From assembly GCF_932274485.2 (NCBI RefSeq), contig NC_065879.2, positions 47,850,936 to 47,914,935 on the forward strand: a stretch of DNA of 64,000 bases, written 5' to 3'. A program made the position numbers and the translations under genes. The DNA is from Patella vulgata. Taxonomy: Eukaryota; Mollusca; Gastropoda; Patellidae. The notes below the pieces were generated by a model. That model ran no database searches and was not told where the DNA came from. It worked only from the letters and a program-made list of their open reading frames with translations. Shown one piece after another: positions 21,094-30,201 of the stretch (its first letter is position 1; each line of letters starts with the position of its first letter).

Positions 21094-21519
21094 ATGGATA
21101 GGTCTACTAGTAGTTCTGAAGAGACATTACCCCCAACCGAAGAACTAGTAGAAGACACATTGGAATGTGGACAGAAGCTAAGCGATGAGAGTACTAGCAA
21201 AGAGCCAGAGGTGTGCACGGTAATTCAAAAATGTAATTTGTAAATTAAAAAGTATGTTGGGCTTTTTTGGGGATCAGCAAATATTATCAAATTTAAGAAG
21301 CTACCTTTGTATATTTAAATAAGTTTGAAATAGCTTTAATATTGTTTTATTTTTTGTATATTTCAGACTTCCTCCGAAATTGATTCCCCAAGTTTATTAA
21401 TATTAACTCATGTATTATTAACTCATGTATCATGTATTCCAGCCTGTTTTCCTTCATTTTATCAGTATTGTTTAATCATACTTACAAAACTTTTTCAGTA
21501 TATGCAGAATATTTTGTAG
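21094..21519 (+). CDS. Candidate small spliced gene, or gene fragment, of unknown function
   Basis: The model joins 21,094-21,210 and 21,367-21,519 for 89 residues. The first exon follows a T-rich tract and TTGAG, and codes MDRSTSSSEETLPPTEELVE, DTLECGQKLSDESTSKEPE, an acidic Ser/Thr-rich stretch typical of a disordered amino end. The second exon follows TATATTTCAG and continues in frame with TSSEIDSPSLLILTHVLL to a stop at 21,517. The donor is a weak GAG/GTGTGC; reading through instead gives a 49-codon frame ending at 21,243. The composition differs from the surrounding AT-rich repeats. It could be the amino end of the element's transposase, a captured host fragment, or chance. I do not recognise the family. 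Confidence 0.3.
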
Positions 21520-21640
21520 ATATTTAGCTGAATTGTTGTGTTTTTTTATATTTTTATACTGAAAACTTCAATTCTGGAGTTTTGTTAGTTATGATTCAGT
21601 GCATTTATTTTGATAATTTTATTTTTTGATATTTCATACT

Positions 21641-21727
21641 CATAGCTGTCCACAAGAACATGGATATTTCATAGCTGTCCACGAGAACATGGATATTTCA
21701 TAGCTGTCCATGAGAACATGTTTCCAG
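21641..21727 (+). repeat. 29-bp minisatellite, three copies
   Basis: CATAGCTGTCCACGAGAACA with TGGATATTT spacer, three times in a row with one or two changes each. The rest of 21,520-22,134 is AT-rich and shows nothing that I can name. Confidence 0.85.
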
Positions 21728-22218
21728 TTTCCATTTAATCATCAAAAAACAATTTCCACTATTTTTAATGATTTTTTTATATAGTTATTATTTTTATGTT
21801 TTTTCGGAACAAAATATGTCCGATTTGCTTTAAATTTTGTCAAAATAAAAGGTAAAAACAATATTTTTGTGGTTGATTTTAGTAAATGTGTGTCTCTAGA
21901 ACATCTGTGTACAATTTGAGTCTGTTCCAAAGTCATTCAGTTAGTCAAAATATTATTTTTTCAATTTTGCCTGTTTTTGACGGATTTTGGGAAAACGCTG
22001 CTTACGTATGGGTATATAAAATTAGCTACAAAAAACAAAGTTATGAACCGATTGTCATAATTGAAAAAGATTAATGATTCTCAGGTGTTTTTCTAACTGT
22101 GTGCAAAATTTCAGGTCTGTAGCTCAAAAATTGAATTTTGGTTGGCACATGCTACAGACAGTAGCCTACAGTACGTTCAGAGCTGAACTATTACCGGATT
22201 ACACCCTTTTAATTTAAT

Positions 22219-25200
22219 GGCGCTATTGCACTTTCGTACCTCTACCAGTTCCCGTGGTCGTAGGAACTTGAAATTTTCAGAGGATGTTCAGGGGGACTAG
22301 CAATGACCACACACCAAATTTCAGCCGAATTGATCAATAACTTTTTATTTTACCGACCTTTTAATTTCTAACGAGAGAGAGCTTCATCCGTTTGACGCCA
22401 TTTGCTTTGTTTACTATTTAGACTCGAATAACAAGACACTAAGACGGAAACCGACTCGAATAACAAGACACTTAGACGGAAACCGACACACTGCACCAGC
22501 TGCCTAACACTGCAGTTCATAAAAATTAATATAATTTTCGTATACTTTAATTTTTGCGCGAAGCCACCATTTTCAATAAAATACTATTTGGTGTTGATCA
22601 GTGGATTGGCCGTTAGGTGTAAATATTGCCGTGACCTTGATTTTGACCTTGAGGCCAAACTTCCCACCCATATCGGGGCCTTTGCGTTTATGCTTGCCGT
22701 GGCCTTATTTCTAAATGTATTATCAAAGTTAATGTTCGAGGTTAAAGCAGAGACGACGTCCTCCAGAAAAGATAATTGGGTCAAAGTCGTAGGTCAAGGT
22801 CATCTTACAGAAAACTAAACTCAAACTTTTCAAAGTCAGTTTTGGGACATTTGACCTTGACTTACGACCTTGACCCCGTAACCATTTTCGAAGGCTATCA
22901 ACTTGGCTTGAACCATCGACGTTTACTTTGATCCTGTCGCACACTGTTCGGTCAGATAGGTTCACTACAATCGTATCATGAGGTCAGATGAATCAATTAC
23001 ATTGACCGCGCCTATTGACTTCCTTTCGAACACAGACCCTCTTCGTTTGATCGTTTTCTGACCGAGCAGTGTGCGACAGGACCAAGGTAAACGTCGATGG
23101 CTGAAGCCCAGATGATGGCTGTTTAAAATAGTTAGGGGGTCAAGGTCGTAAGTCAAGGTCAAATGTCCCAAAAATGACTTTGAAAAGTTTGAGTTTATTT
23201 TTCTGTAACATGACCTTGACCTACGACTTTGACCCAATTATATTTTCTGAAGGACGTCGTCTCTGCTTTCACCTCGAACATTAATTTTGATAATACAGTA
23301 AGAAATAAGGTCACGGCAAGCATAAACGCAAAGGGCCCGAGATGGATGGGAAGTTTGGACTCAAGGTCAAAATCAAGGTCACGGATGGTTAATGGTGACT
23401 AATGGAGGTCACCACGACCTTTCACATTGACCACGCCCATTGACTTCCTTTCGGACACGGGCCCTTTGCGTTTGACCCTTTTCTGACCGAACAGTGTGCG
23501 ACAGGACCAAAGTAAACGTCGATGGTTCAAGCCAAGTTGATAGCCTTCGAAAATGGTTACGGGGTCAAGGTCGTAAGTCAAGGTCAAATGTCCCAAAACT
23601 GACTTTGAAAAGTTTGAGTTTAGTTTTCTGTAAGATGACCTTGACCTACGACTTTGACTCAATTATCTTTTCTGGAGGACGTCGTCTCTGCTTTAACCTC
23701 AAACATTAATTTTGATAATACAGTTAGAAATAAGGCCACGGCAAGCATAAACGCAAAGGCCCCGATATGGATGGGACGTTTGGACTCAAGGTCAGAGTCA
23801 TGGTTACGGATGGTTAACGGTGACTAGTGGAGGTCACCACGACCTTTCACATTGACCACGCCCATTGACTTCCTTTCGGACACGGACCCTCTGCGTTTGA
23901 CCGTTTTCTGACCGAGCAGTGTGCGACAGGACCAAGGTAAACGTTCATGTTTCAAGCCAATGTGATAGCCTTCGAAAATGGTTACGGGGTCAAGGTCGTA
24001 AGTCAAGGTCAAATGTCCCAAAACTGACTTTGAAAAGTTTGAGTTTAGTTTTCTGTAAGATGACCTTGACCTACGACTTTGACCCAATTATCTTTTCTGG
24101 GGGACGTCGTCTCTGCTTTAACCTCGAACATTAACTTTGATAATACAGTTAGAAATAAGGCCACGGCAAGCATAAACGAAAAGGGCCCGAGATAGATGGG
24201 AAGTTTGGACTCAAGGTCGAAGTCAAGGTCACGGATGGTTACAGGTGACTAGTGGAGGTCACCACGACCTTTCACATTGACCACGCCCATTGACTTCCTG
24301 TCGGACACGGGCCCTTTGCGTTTGACCCTTTTCTGACCGAACAGTGTGCGACAGGAACAAAGTAAACGTCGATGGTTCAAGGCAAGGTGATAGCCTTCGA
24401 AAATGGTTACGGGGTCAAGGTCGTAAGTCAAGGTCAAATGTCCCAAAACTGACTTTGAAAAGTTTGAGTTTAATTTTCTGTAACATGACCTTGACCTACG
24501 ACTTTGACCCAATTATCTTTTCTGGGGGACGTCGTCTCTGCTTTCACCTCGAACATTAACTTTGATAATACAGTTAGAAATAAGGCCACGGTAAGCATAA
24601 ACGAAAAGGGCCCGAGATAGATGGGAAGTTTGGACTCACGGTCGAAGTCAAGGTCACGGATGGTTACAGGTGACTAGTGGAGGTCACCACGACCGTTCAC
24701 ATTGACCACGCCCATTGACTTCCTTTCGGACACGGGCCCCTCTGCGTTTGACCTTTTTCTGACCGAGCAGTGTGCGACAGGACCAAGGTAAACGTCCATG
24801 ATTCAAGCCAAGGTGATAGCCTTCAAAAATGGTTACGGGGTCAAGGTCGTAAGTCAAGGTCAAATGTCCCTAAAACGACTTTGAAAAGTTTGAGTTTAGT
24901 TTTCTGTAAGGTGACCTTGACCTACGACTTTGACCCAATTATCTTTTCTGAAGGACGTCGTCTCTGCTTTCACCTCGAACATTAACTTATACAATACAGA
25001 AAGAAATAAGGCCACGGCAAGCTTAAACGCAAAGGCCCCGATATGGATGGGAAGTTTGGACTCAAGGTCAAAATCAAGGTCACGGCAATATTCACACCTA
25101 AAGGCCAATCCACTGATCAACACCAAATAGTATTTTATAGAAAATGGTGGCTTCGCGCAAAAATTAAAGTATACGAAAATTATATTAATTTTTATGAACT

Positions 25201-25463
25201 GCAGTGTTAGGCAGCTAGTGCAGTGTGTCTGTTTCCGTCTTAGTGTCTTGTTATTCGAGTCTAAATAGTAAACAAAGCAAATGGCGTCAAACGGATGAAG
25301 CTCTCTCTCGTTAGAAATTAAAAGGTCGGTAAAATAAAAAGTTATTGATCAATTCGGCTGAAATTTGGTGTGTGGTCATTGCTAGTCCCCCTGAACATCC
25401 TCTGAAAATTTCAAGTTCCTACGACCACGGGAACTGGTAGAGGTACGAAAGTGCAATAGCGCC
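22219..25463. mobile_element. Foldback-type DNA transposon with long inverted repeats and tandem core
   Basis: The inverted repeats are about 0.7 kb (22,219-22,949 and about 24,757-25,463), starting GGCGCTATTGCACTTTCGTA. A perfect 8-bp duplication AATTTAAT lies at 22,211-22,218 and 25,464-25,471. The centre is a tandem array of a 425-bp unit. The layout recalls the TU elements of sea urchins and other foldback transposons (long inverted repeats, internal tandem repeats, 8-bp duplication). No transposase is present. A short extra duplication (CTCGAATAACAAGACACT) occurs only in the left arm, at 22,424-22,486. The intact duplication and similar arms suggest a recent insertion. Confidence 0.88.
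22978..24990 (+). repeat. 425-bp tandem repeat, about five copies, rich in TCAAGGTCA
   Basis: Unit starts near 22,978, 23,404, 23,829, 24,254 and 24,679 step by 425-426 bp. Each has GTGTGCGACAGGA, CCGTAACC-complement and GGGGTCAAGGTCGTAAGTCA. About twenty perfect TCAAGGTCA 9-mers, on both strands, lie in 22,630-25,080. The 71- and 87-codon frames that recur every 425 bp on both strands are products of the repetition and not genes. Confidence 0.88.
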
Positions 25464-25471
25464 AATTTAAT

Positions 25472-25842
25472 TATTAGTCAAACACCATCAGACAATTAAG
25501 ACAACACTGCCGGTCAATACACAAATGTTCATGTCAGTTCATCTCAAATAAAATCTGTAAATCTACCTATTTCTAAAACTAAAATACTGTAAATAATGTT
25601 ATGTTCTTAATTTCAGTCTACTTTCCCGCTACTTCTTGCCAGTGATTCCGGTTTACGAGACTAATCGCTGGATAACCTCGACTCAATACGATGCGGCTAC
25701 GATGCGGAAGTGGTTGATGCTATATCGTATCTAGCGAAATACCAAAAAAGGGAGGAGCTACCAATAGCTAGCTGAGCAGAAATTCTAACGTATTGATCAA
25801 TCTCCCAAACAGAGTTGTCTTCCCTTGCAGTCCAAACTATCT
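25472..25842. other. Unassigned sequence right of the foldback element
   Basis: A possible acceptor TTAATTTCAG at 25,608-25,617 is followed by only 15 open codons; no exon can be supported. Confidence 0.35.
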
Positions 25843-25906
25843 TAGACTGGATAACCTGCTCTAATACGTCAGACTAGACTGGATAACCTGCTCTAATACG
25901 TCAGAC
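25843..25906 (+). repeat. 32-bp tandem duplication
   Basis: TAGACTGGATAACCTGCTCT and AATACGTCAGAC occur twice in a row without change. Confidence 0.9.
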
Positions 25907-25962
25907 TCATACTCGAACCTACGTCACTCCTTTTCTGACTTGCATAGCATAGAAATATAAAT

Positions 25963-26075
25963 CATAGAACTAGTTCTATGTATAAATAGACTAGAATGGC
26001 CGTCACGTGACCCGCGACATGTAAATACGGCCGTCATCTTTGTGCATTGATTCTGTTGACGTCGCGCGCGGTGAA
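25963..26075 (+). promoter_or_regulatory. Promoter-like patch: palindrome, TATA box, CACGTG, CRE-like site
   Basis: In order: the perfect 18-bp palindrome CATAGAACTAGTTCTATG (25,963-25,980), TATAAATAG at 25,982, the 10-mer GTCACGTGAC (E-box of the CLEAR/USF type) near 26,003, and TGACGTCGCGCGCGG near 26,057. CpG is much denser than around it. No open reading frame of note follows on the plus strand, so the gene served, if any, is unknown. Confidence 0.35.
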
Positions 26076-26109
26076 CTCAATGAATCCAGCTTCGTTTTAC
26101 GTTACGCTT

Positions 26110-26690
26110 GAAAGAAAGAAGGGTCGTAAAACAACCCATTGCCATACATACTCACAGGTTTTGTTCTACCAGTTTGTAAAACTTAATATATATCTTCATT
26201 CTCCAATTTAATGGAATGACTCTCGAAGCGAAGCCGTTTATAGGCGTTGTACTGGCAGCCACGATGAAACATAACATATTAAGTATGCCATGTCTGCATG
26301 TCCAAATGAACTTATTATTTTCATCTACAAATTAAAGACACTGAATGGATGGGCCATGATTGTGGTATTTTATTTTTGAATTTATGGAATCTCGATGATC
26401 GACAAAGCACACAAATAAAATATGCTAGTCCGTCCAGCAAAAAGATAGGCGTACAGGCCTAGGCAGGCTCAATACTGACAATAGGATAGGCACAGTTGCG
26501 AACTTGCGTACGAAAGAATGTTTTCAAACCAGGCCGGCATTTAGGCCTATACTGCATTTTAATGTTACCGGTAGGTAAGTTATTTCCTTTTGTGTATTAA
26601 AATATTTCTTCAGTCCCTTTTTTATACAGACGACCGTAGTTTATTATTCTGAGAGACTAAGATAAGAAGAGTAGGTCAACCGGTACTATT
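26110..26690. other. Unassigned sequence
   Basis: No exon, RNA gene or repeat that I can support on either strand. Confidence 0.35.
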
Positions 26691-26692
26691 TC

Positions 26693-26890
26693 AGTAACGT
26701 ACCTCTACCAGTTCCTGTGATCGTAGAGACTTGAAATTTTCAGGGGGTGTCCACGGGGACTAGACATGACCTCACACGAAATTTCAGCCGAATCGGTCAA
26801 TAACTTTTTTTATTTTACCGTAGTTTAGCTTCTATAACAGATAAATTTATCCGATTTTGACGCCATTTTGTTTGTTGACTATTTAGGCTC
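26693..26890 (+). mobile_element. Relic of the foldback-element inverted repeat
   Basis: GTACCTCTACCAGTTCC, TTGAAATTTTCAG, GAAATTTCAGCCGAAT and TTTGACGCCATTT follow the order of 22,235-22,440 at clearly lower identity. It is an old solo end without the outermost bases or target duplication. Confidence 0.7.
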
Positions 26891-26904
26891 AACATTTTCA
26901 ACAT

Positions 26905-27123
26905 CTAAAGGCATATTATAATCATCACCATATCACCATTCCTGGAAACCGTGGATGGGACATATGTAGAAGTGGAAGCTTGAATGATTGCTGTGTCGTC
27001 CATTCCAACTACATTGCCACTGCAATGGTAGGGTGACCCACCATAAATAAATATCTCCATATATCTCGACAATTTCGCCACAATATTTATATATATGCCA
27101 AGCCTCAAATCAGTTTCACACAA
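26905..27123 (-). other. Weak candidate exon of the P-type transposase
   Basis: The 72-codon frame includes SGNVVGMDDTAIIQASTSTY, which recalls the G-N-x-x-x-x-D-x-T-S-I-L stretch after the NNNPT motif in P-element/THAP9 proteins. It lies on the same strand and downstream of the two transposase exons. The match is short and from memory. Confidence 0.2.
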
Positions 27124-27180
27124 TTATAGTCACTAAATAAACGATCATGTTGTACTTAATAAGCTATGACCATTAATCAT

Positions 27181-27357
27181 CTATAAATAATAGACTGAAA
27201 ACTGGTTCCATGTGTCGTCCATAACATCCAGACACTCTTGAGTAAAAGATAGGTTACGTGCCCTTGTTTTGAAATTAGTCTCGCTTAACCAGTCTATCGA
27301 CCATTCTAGGGCTGATTGACAGGTCGGGATAATCAAGACTACTTTTTTACGAAACAT
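27181..27357 (-). CDS. Orphan small ORF, 58 codons
   Basis: Starts MFRKKVVLIIPTCQSALEWS, continues IDWLSETNFKTRARNLSFTQ, and ends ECLDVMDDTWNQFSVYYL. Amino-acid use looks protein-like (Trp, Cys, mixed charge) in contrast to the Asn/Lys/Ile/Phe-rich shadows nearby, but I do not recognise it. It lies on the same strand as the P-type transposase exons and may be an exon of that gene or a remnant of another. No convincing splice sites were seen. Confidence 0.25.
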   Translation of the reverse strand: MFRKKVVLIIPTCQSALEWSIDWLSETNFKTRARNLSFTQECLDVMDDTWNQFSVYYL

Positions 27358-27648
27358 AACAGAAAGCTAGAACAAGAAATTGAATTTAGAAATGAGCACG
27401 TTAGCTAGCTAAACAATTGTTTTAAGAAGCTTGTAAAAGTAAAATGAAACTACTGCTAGTATCATGTTCCTGTCTAACCCGAGTGCTTCAGAGATATTAT
27501 TTGTACTAAACCGAAAGATGCCGCTCTTAACGGTACAGTTAATGATAAAGTAATTTAAAAAATGTTAAACGAACGTAATTTCTAAATATGCTGTAATAAC
27601 CAAGAAGCTTAATTTTACTGCTATTCAAAATCGTCAACAATAAATTTT

Positions 27649-27888
27649 TTACGGCTGTAATAGTTGATAGATTTGTAGAGAATTGCACGTGTCAGAAAGT
27701 TGGACTCGACACGGCGAATGTGCACGCTTCAGTGGTAGTCTCGAACTATCAGCGGTTGACTGTATTTCTGTAGGTGCATGGGTCACCCTAGCAATGGACC
27801 CACTTGTACTTGTTCCAGCGCGTGATATAAGGCGTCTAAATGCAGCCTTAATTAAAGTGAATAACAGTGGGGTTATTATTCCAGCCAC
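27649..27888 (-). pseudogene. P-element/THAP9-type transposase, exon with GGWNNNPT motif
   Basis: The exon starts after the acceptor TTTCTTTGTAG. Joined to the donor of 28,338 it completes Gly and reads GGWNNNPTVIHF, the diagnostic carboxyl-side motif of P-type transposases. A TTAATTAA at 27,848-27,855 then shifts the frame: the expected continuation KAAFRRLISRAGTSTSGSIA is present in the next frame and stays open to 27,649. So the exon is frameshifted once in this assembly. Whether this is decay of a transposon copy or a sequencing fault is open. The lower limit is the stop codon, not a known splice site. Confidence 0.72.
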
Positions 27889-28337
27889 CTACAAAGAAAA
27901 GTTAAAAACTTGATTATACAACAAATAAATGGTTATTATCTTTCAAGAGCACTAATGAATTTTGTTTTATTGCCTTTCAGGTGTGTGTTTTTCAATATGC
28001 CACTTCTTAAATTTCATTGTTGAACTTGATGACATACAAGCAGGATTTCAGGAAGAGCTGTATCGTGTAAAACCATAAAATTGAGAGGACAGTTACCCTC
28101 ATTGCCATTGGATACCTCTTTTTTACCAGCTGGAATCTCAATGAATTTCCACTTTTGGCTACAATACATGTATGTTATATGTTTTAATCAAGAATATAAT
28201 GATTACAATAATATCAAAGACTTGTCTTATTTTTTTTATATATTAGCAAACACAACAGGGCTACATTTAAATTTGTTTATTCAAATAAATGTTTGTGGAT
28301 GTGATATTTGCCCATATATATTTTATAAAAATCTTAC

Positions 28338-28495
28338 CAATTCTACGTACAGCATTGAAAAATAGTTCTAAGTGATCTTGGCTTAATTTATATGTCAGTA
28401 GATATTTGAGTGGGTGCACATCAGTATAAAAGAGATCTGAAGACAAACCAAGGATGCTGTCTATATTTATGACCATTCCCATAAATCCTGTTTTC
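28338..28495 (-). pseudogene. P-element/THAP9-type transposase, exon with SQDHLELFF motif
   Basis: Acceptor TTAATTTCAG and donor GTAAGA bound 158 bp coding KTGFMGMVINIDSILGLSSD, LFYTDVHPLKYLLTYKLSQD, HLELFFNAVRRIG. In P-element and THAP9 proteins the same order (KRKTGF.GF, L.TYK.SQDHLE.FF..IR..GG) closes the RNase-H-like catalytic region (family knowledge). The intron phase fits the exon at 27,888. The THAP DNA-binding domain and other upstream exons should lie at higher coordinates but only about 400 bp remain before the 1.9-kb array, and none was seen. It is therefore a fragment, probably cut off by the array. Confidence 0.8.
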
Positions 28496-28499
28496 CTGA

Positions 28500-28892
28500 A
28501 ATTAACAGCATTTAAAGAGATTATTATTCTTTGTTTGTAAAAGATACAAGAAAAATACAATTGTTAATGATTCCTATTTTCAGTTATAAGTTTGTGTAAA
28601 AGTTCAACTTGAATAAAATATTTTCATTTAATATATTTTATGCCAAGGCAGAAATATGCCAATATACGTAAGCTACGGTAAGCTTATAAACTGATGACTT
28701 CATTAAAGATAATAATGATAACCCATTATAATAACATAACCAAGCATTCAATGAAGATATATGTTTATGTAGTAAAAAGAAAAAACAGAAATTAAATACA
28801 ACTCTTTAACAAAACTGTTAAACAAAATAAATATCTTTTAATTACTAATAATTACAGTTTATGTTCAGATACCATTAGTGAAATAGATATGT
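28500..28892. other. AT-rich gap between transposase fragment and array
   Basis: No exon recognised on either strand. It may include decayed sequence of either neighbour. Confidence 0.4.
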
Positions 28893-30201
28893 AAACAATA
28901 ATAATTGACAATTTTATGGACCAAAAACCTTGAAAAGTGACCTGCTGAAAATCGCCTATTTCTCCGCAACTGAACAAGTTAGAAATCATTTTGTGATATC
29001 TATATGATCGTATGGGATCATTCTATTAGTTGATTGGAATCAAATATCATAATTTTAAAAACATTACAAATCGGACTCATTTGAATAAAATATCTGTTTT
29101 GAAGGCTATAAATACATTTTTTGCCCAAATGGCGCCATTTCCGGTGACATTGAAAATGGTAAATTGGTTTAAACTAGTCAATATTGACATTACACGTCAA
29201 TGGTGTCACTTTTATGAAAATCCAATAATAATTGGCTCTTTTACAGGCAAAATAGCGTAAAAAGTGACTCATGCAAAATTGACCATTTCTCGGCAACTGC
29301 TCATATTACAAACTAAGTTTCACATACATTCTCTTCGTATGGATTATTGCTACAAGTTTATGAAAGTTGTGAAAAAATATTTTAAAATATGAAAAGCCTG
29401 AATGGGTTGTAAATAGCTCATTTTTACACCTTTTTTCACCTTTAAATCGAAATGGCGCAAATACAAAACCAAAATTAAAAAAAAGCGAGTCCGAGATTTT
29501 TTGCGCCTTTTGTAGGGGCATTTATCTTCATCTATCAGATTTGCAAAAATTAACATTTGCTATTGAAAAGACGTTCCGACTCGACAAAATTGTAGTTTTT
29601 AGTAAATTTGCGTCACATCCGGTGCCGATAGAAAACTTTACCGGTAATAAAAAAATTGAGAATTTGCACTATGGAGCATATGAACCTTGTTTTATAAAAA
29701 TCGGACAATAAATAATTAACCTAGAACCGATAAAATGGATTAGCCAATAGCGGTGAAGAAAAATTATCGAGACAAAAAATGTTCACATTTTTGCTCAAAT
29801 CAGACGACCCCTTAACCCTGGGTAAAATGCCATAAAAAATTATTTATTAATAAAAAAGTTTTTTGTCAAAATTTAAATTTTCAAAATTTGGTGCCTAATA
29901 TCTCCGAAGATTCGTCGAAAATCAAAAATCTAAACTACCGTAGCCATGTGCCCTGTCTCAGGCTATGTCAAAATGTATCCAATGTTAAAATCCAACCATT
30001 ATTGTTAATATTACGGCAATATTTAAAAAAAAAAACAACTTGGCGATTTCGGACATTTTGCATTGTCACACAGAACGTTCGAAATAGCTTTAATCTTTAA
30101 GTCACACCCACTTTCCCAGGAAAACCGAAGACATCGAATCGATCCGACAAGTAGTTTCTGAGATATGCTCAAGTGGGAAAAAAAATAATAATAATAAGAA
30201 G
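28893..30201 (+). repeat. Array unit 0: degenerate, left-truncated edge unit
   Basis: Aligns with 30,810-32,097 of unit 1 at visibly lower identity (roughly 80-85 percent) and lacks the first ~600 bp, as expected for the edge of an array that is no longer homogenised. Confidence 0.85.

Larger units (their letters stand above)
17961..22190. mobile_element. Mutator-like (MULE-type) composite transposon
   Basis: The ends are a 19-bp inverted repeat, TAGTTCAGCTCTGAACGTA at 17,961-17,979 and its complement at 22,172-22,190. A perfect 9-bp duplication, TTACCGGAT, sits at 17,952-17,960 and 22,191-22,199. A 9-bp duplication is typical of Mutator-type transposases; no transposase domain was recognised, so the superfamily is inferred. 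The inside is a series of nested palindromes (17,975-18,870 and 18,863-20,458), a TTAA MITE, a possible captured gene fragment (20,457-21,519) and a minisatellite. Identity between arms is high, so assembly of the element should be checked. Confidence 0.7.

Noticed and set aside
22965-24985. Repeated 71- and 87-codon frames in the foldback element as coding
   Set aside because: They repeat exactly with the 425-bp DNA unit, on both strands at once, and translate the receptor-site repeats.
27683-27913. Plus-strand 76-codon frame
   Set aside because: It is the antisense shadow of the P-type transposase exon on the minus strand, which has diagnostic motifs.
27980-28078. Plus-strand terminal exon after TTGCCTTTCAG, coding to a stop at 28,078
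   Set aside because: The acceptor is good, but the peptide is unrecognised and the segment lies in the intron between the two minus-strand transposase exons.
28081-28365. 94-codon plus-strand frame
   Set aside because: Its distal part overlaps the transposase exon region in antisense and the remainder is low-complexity.
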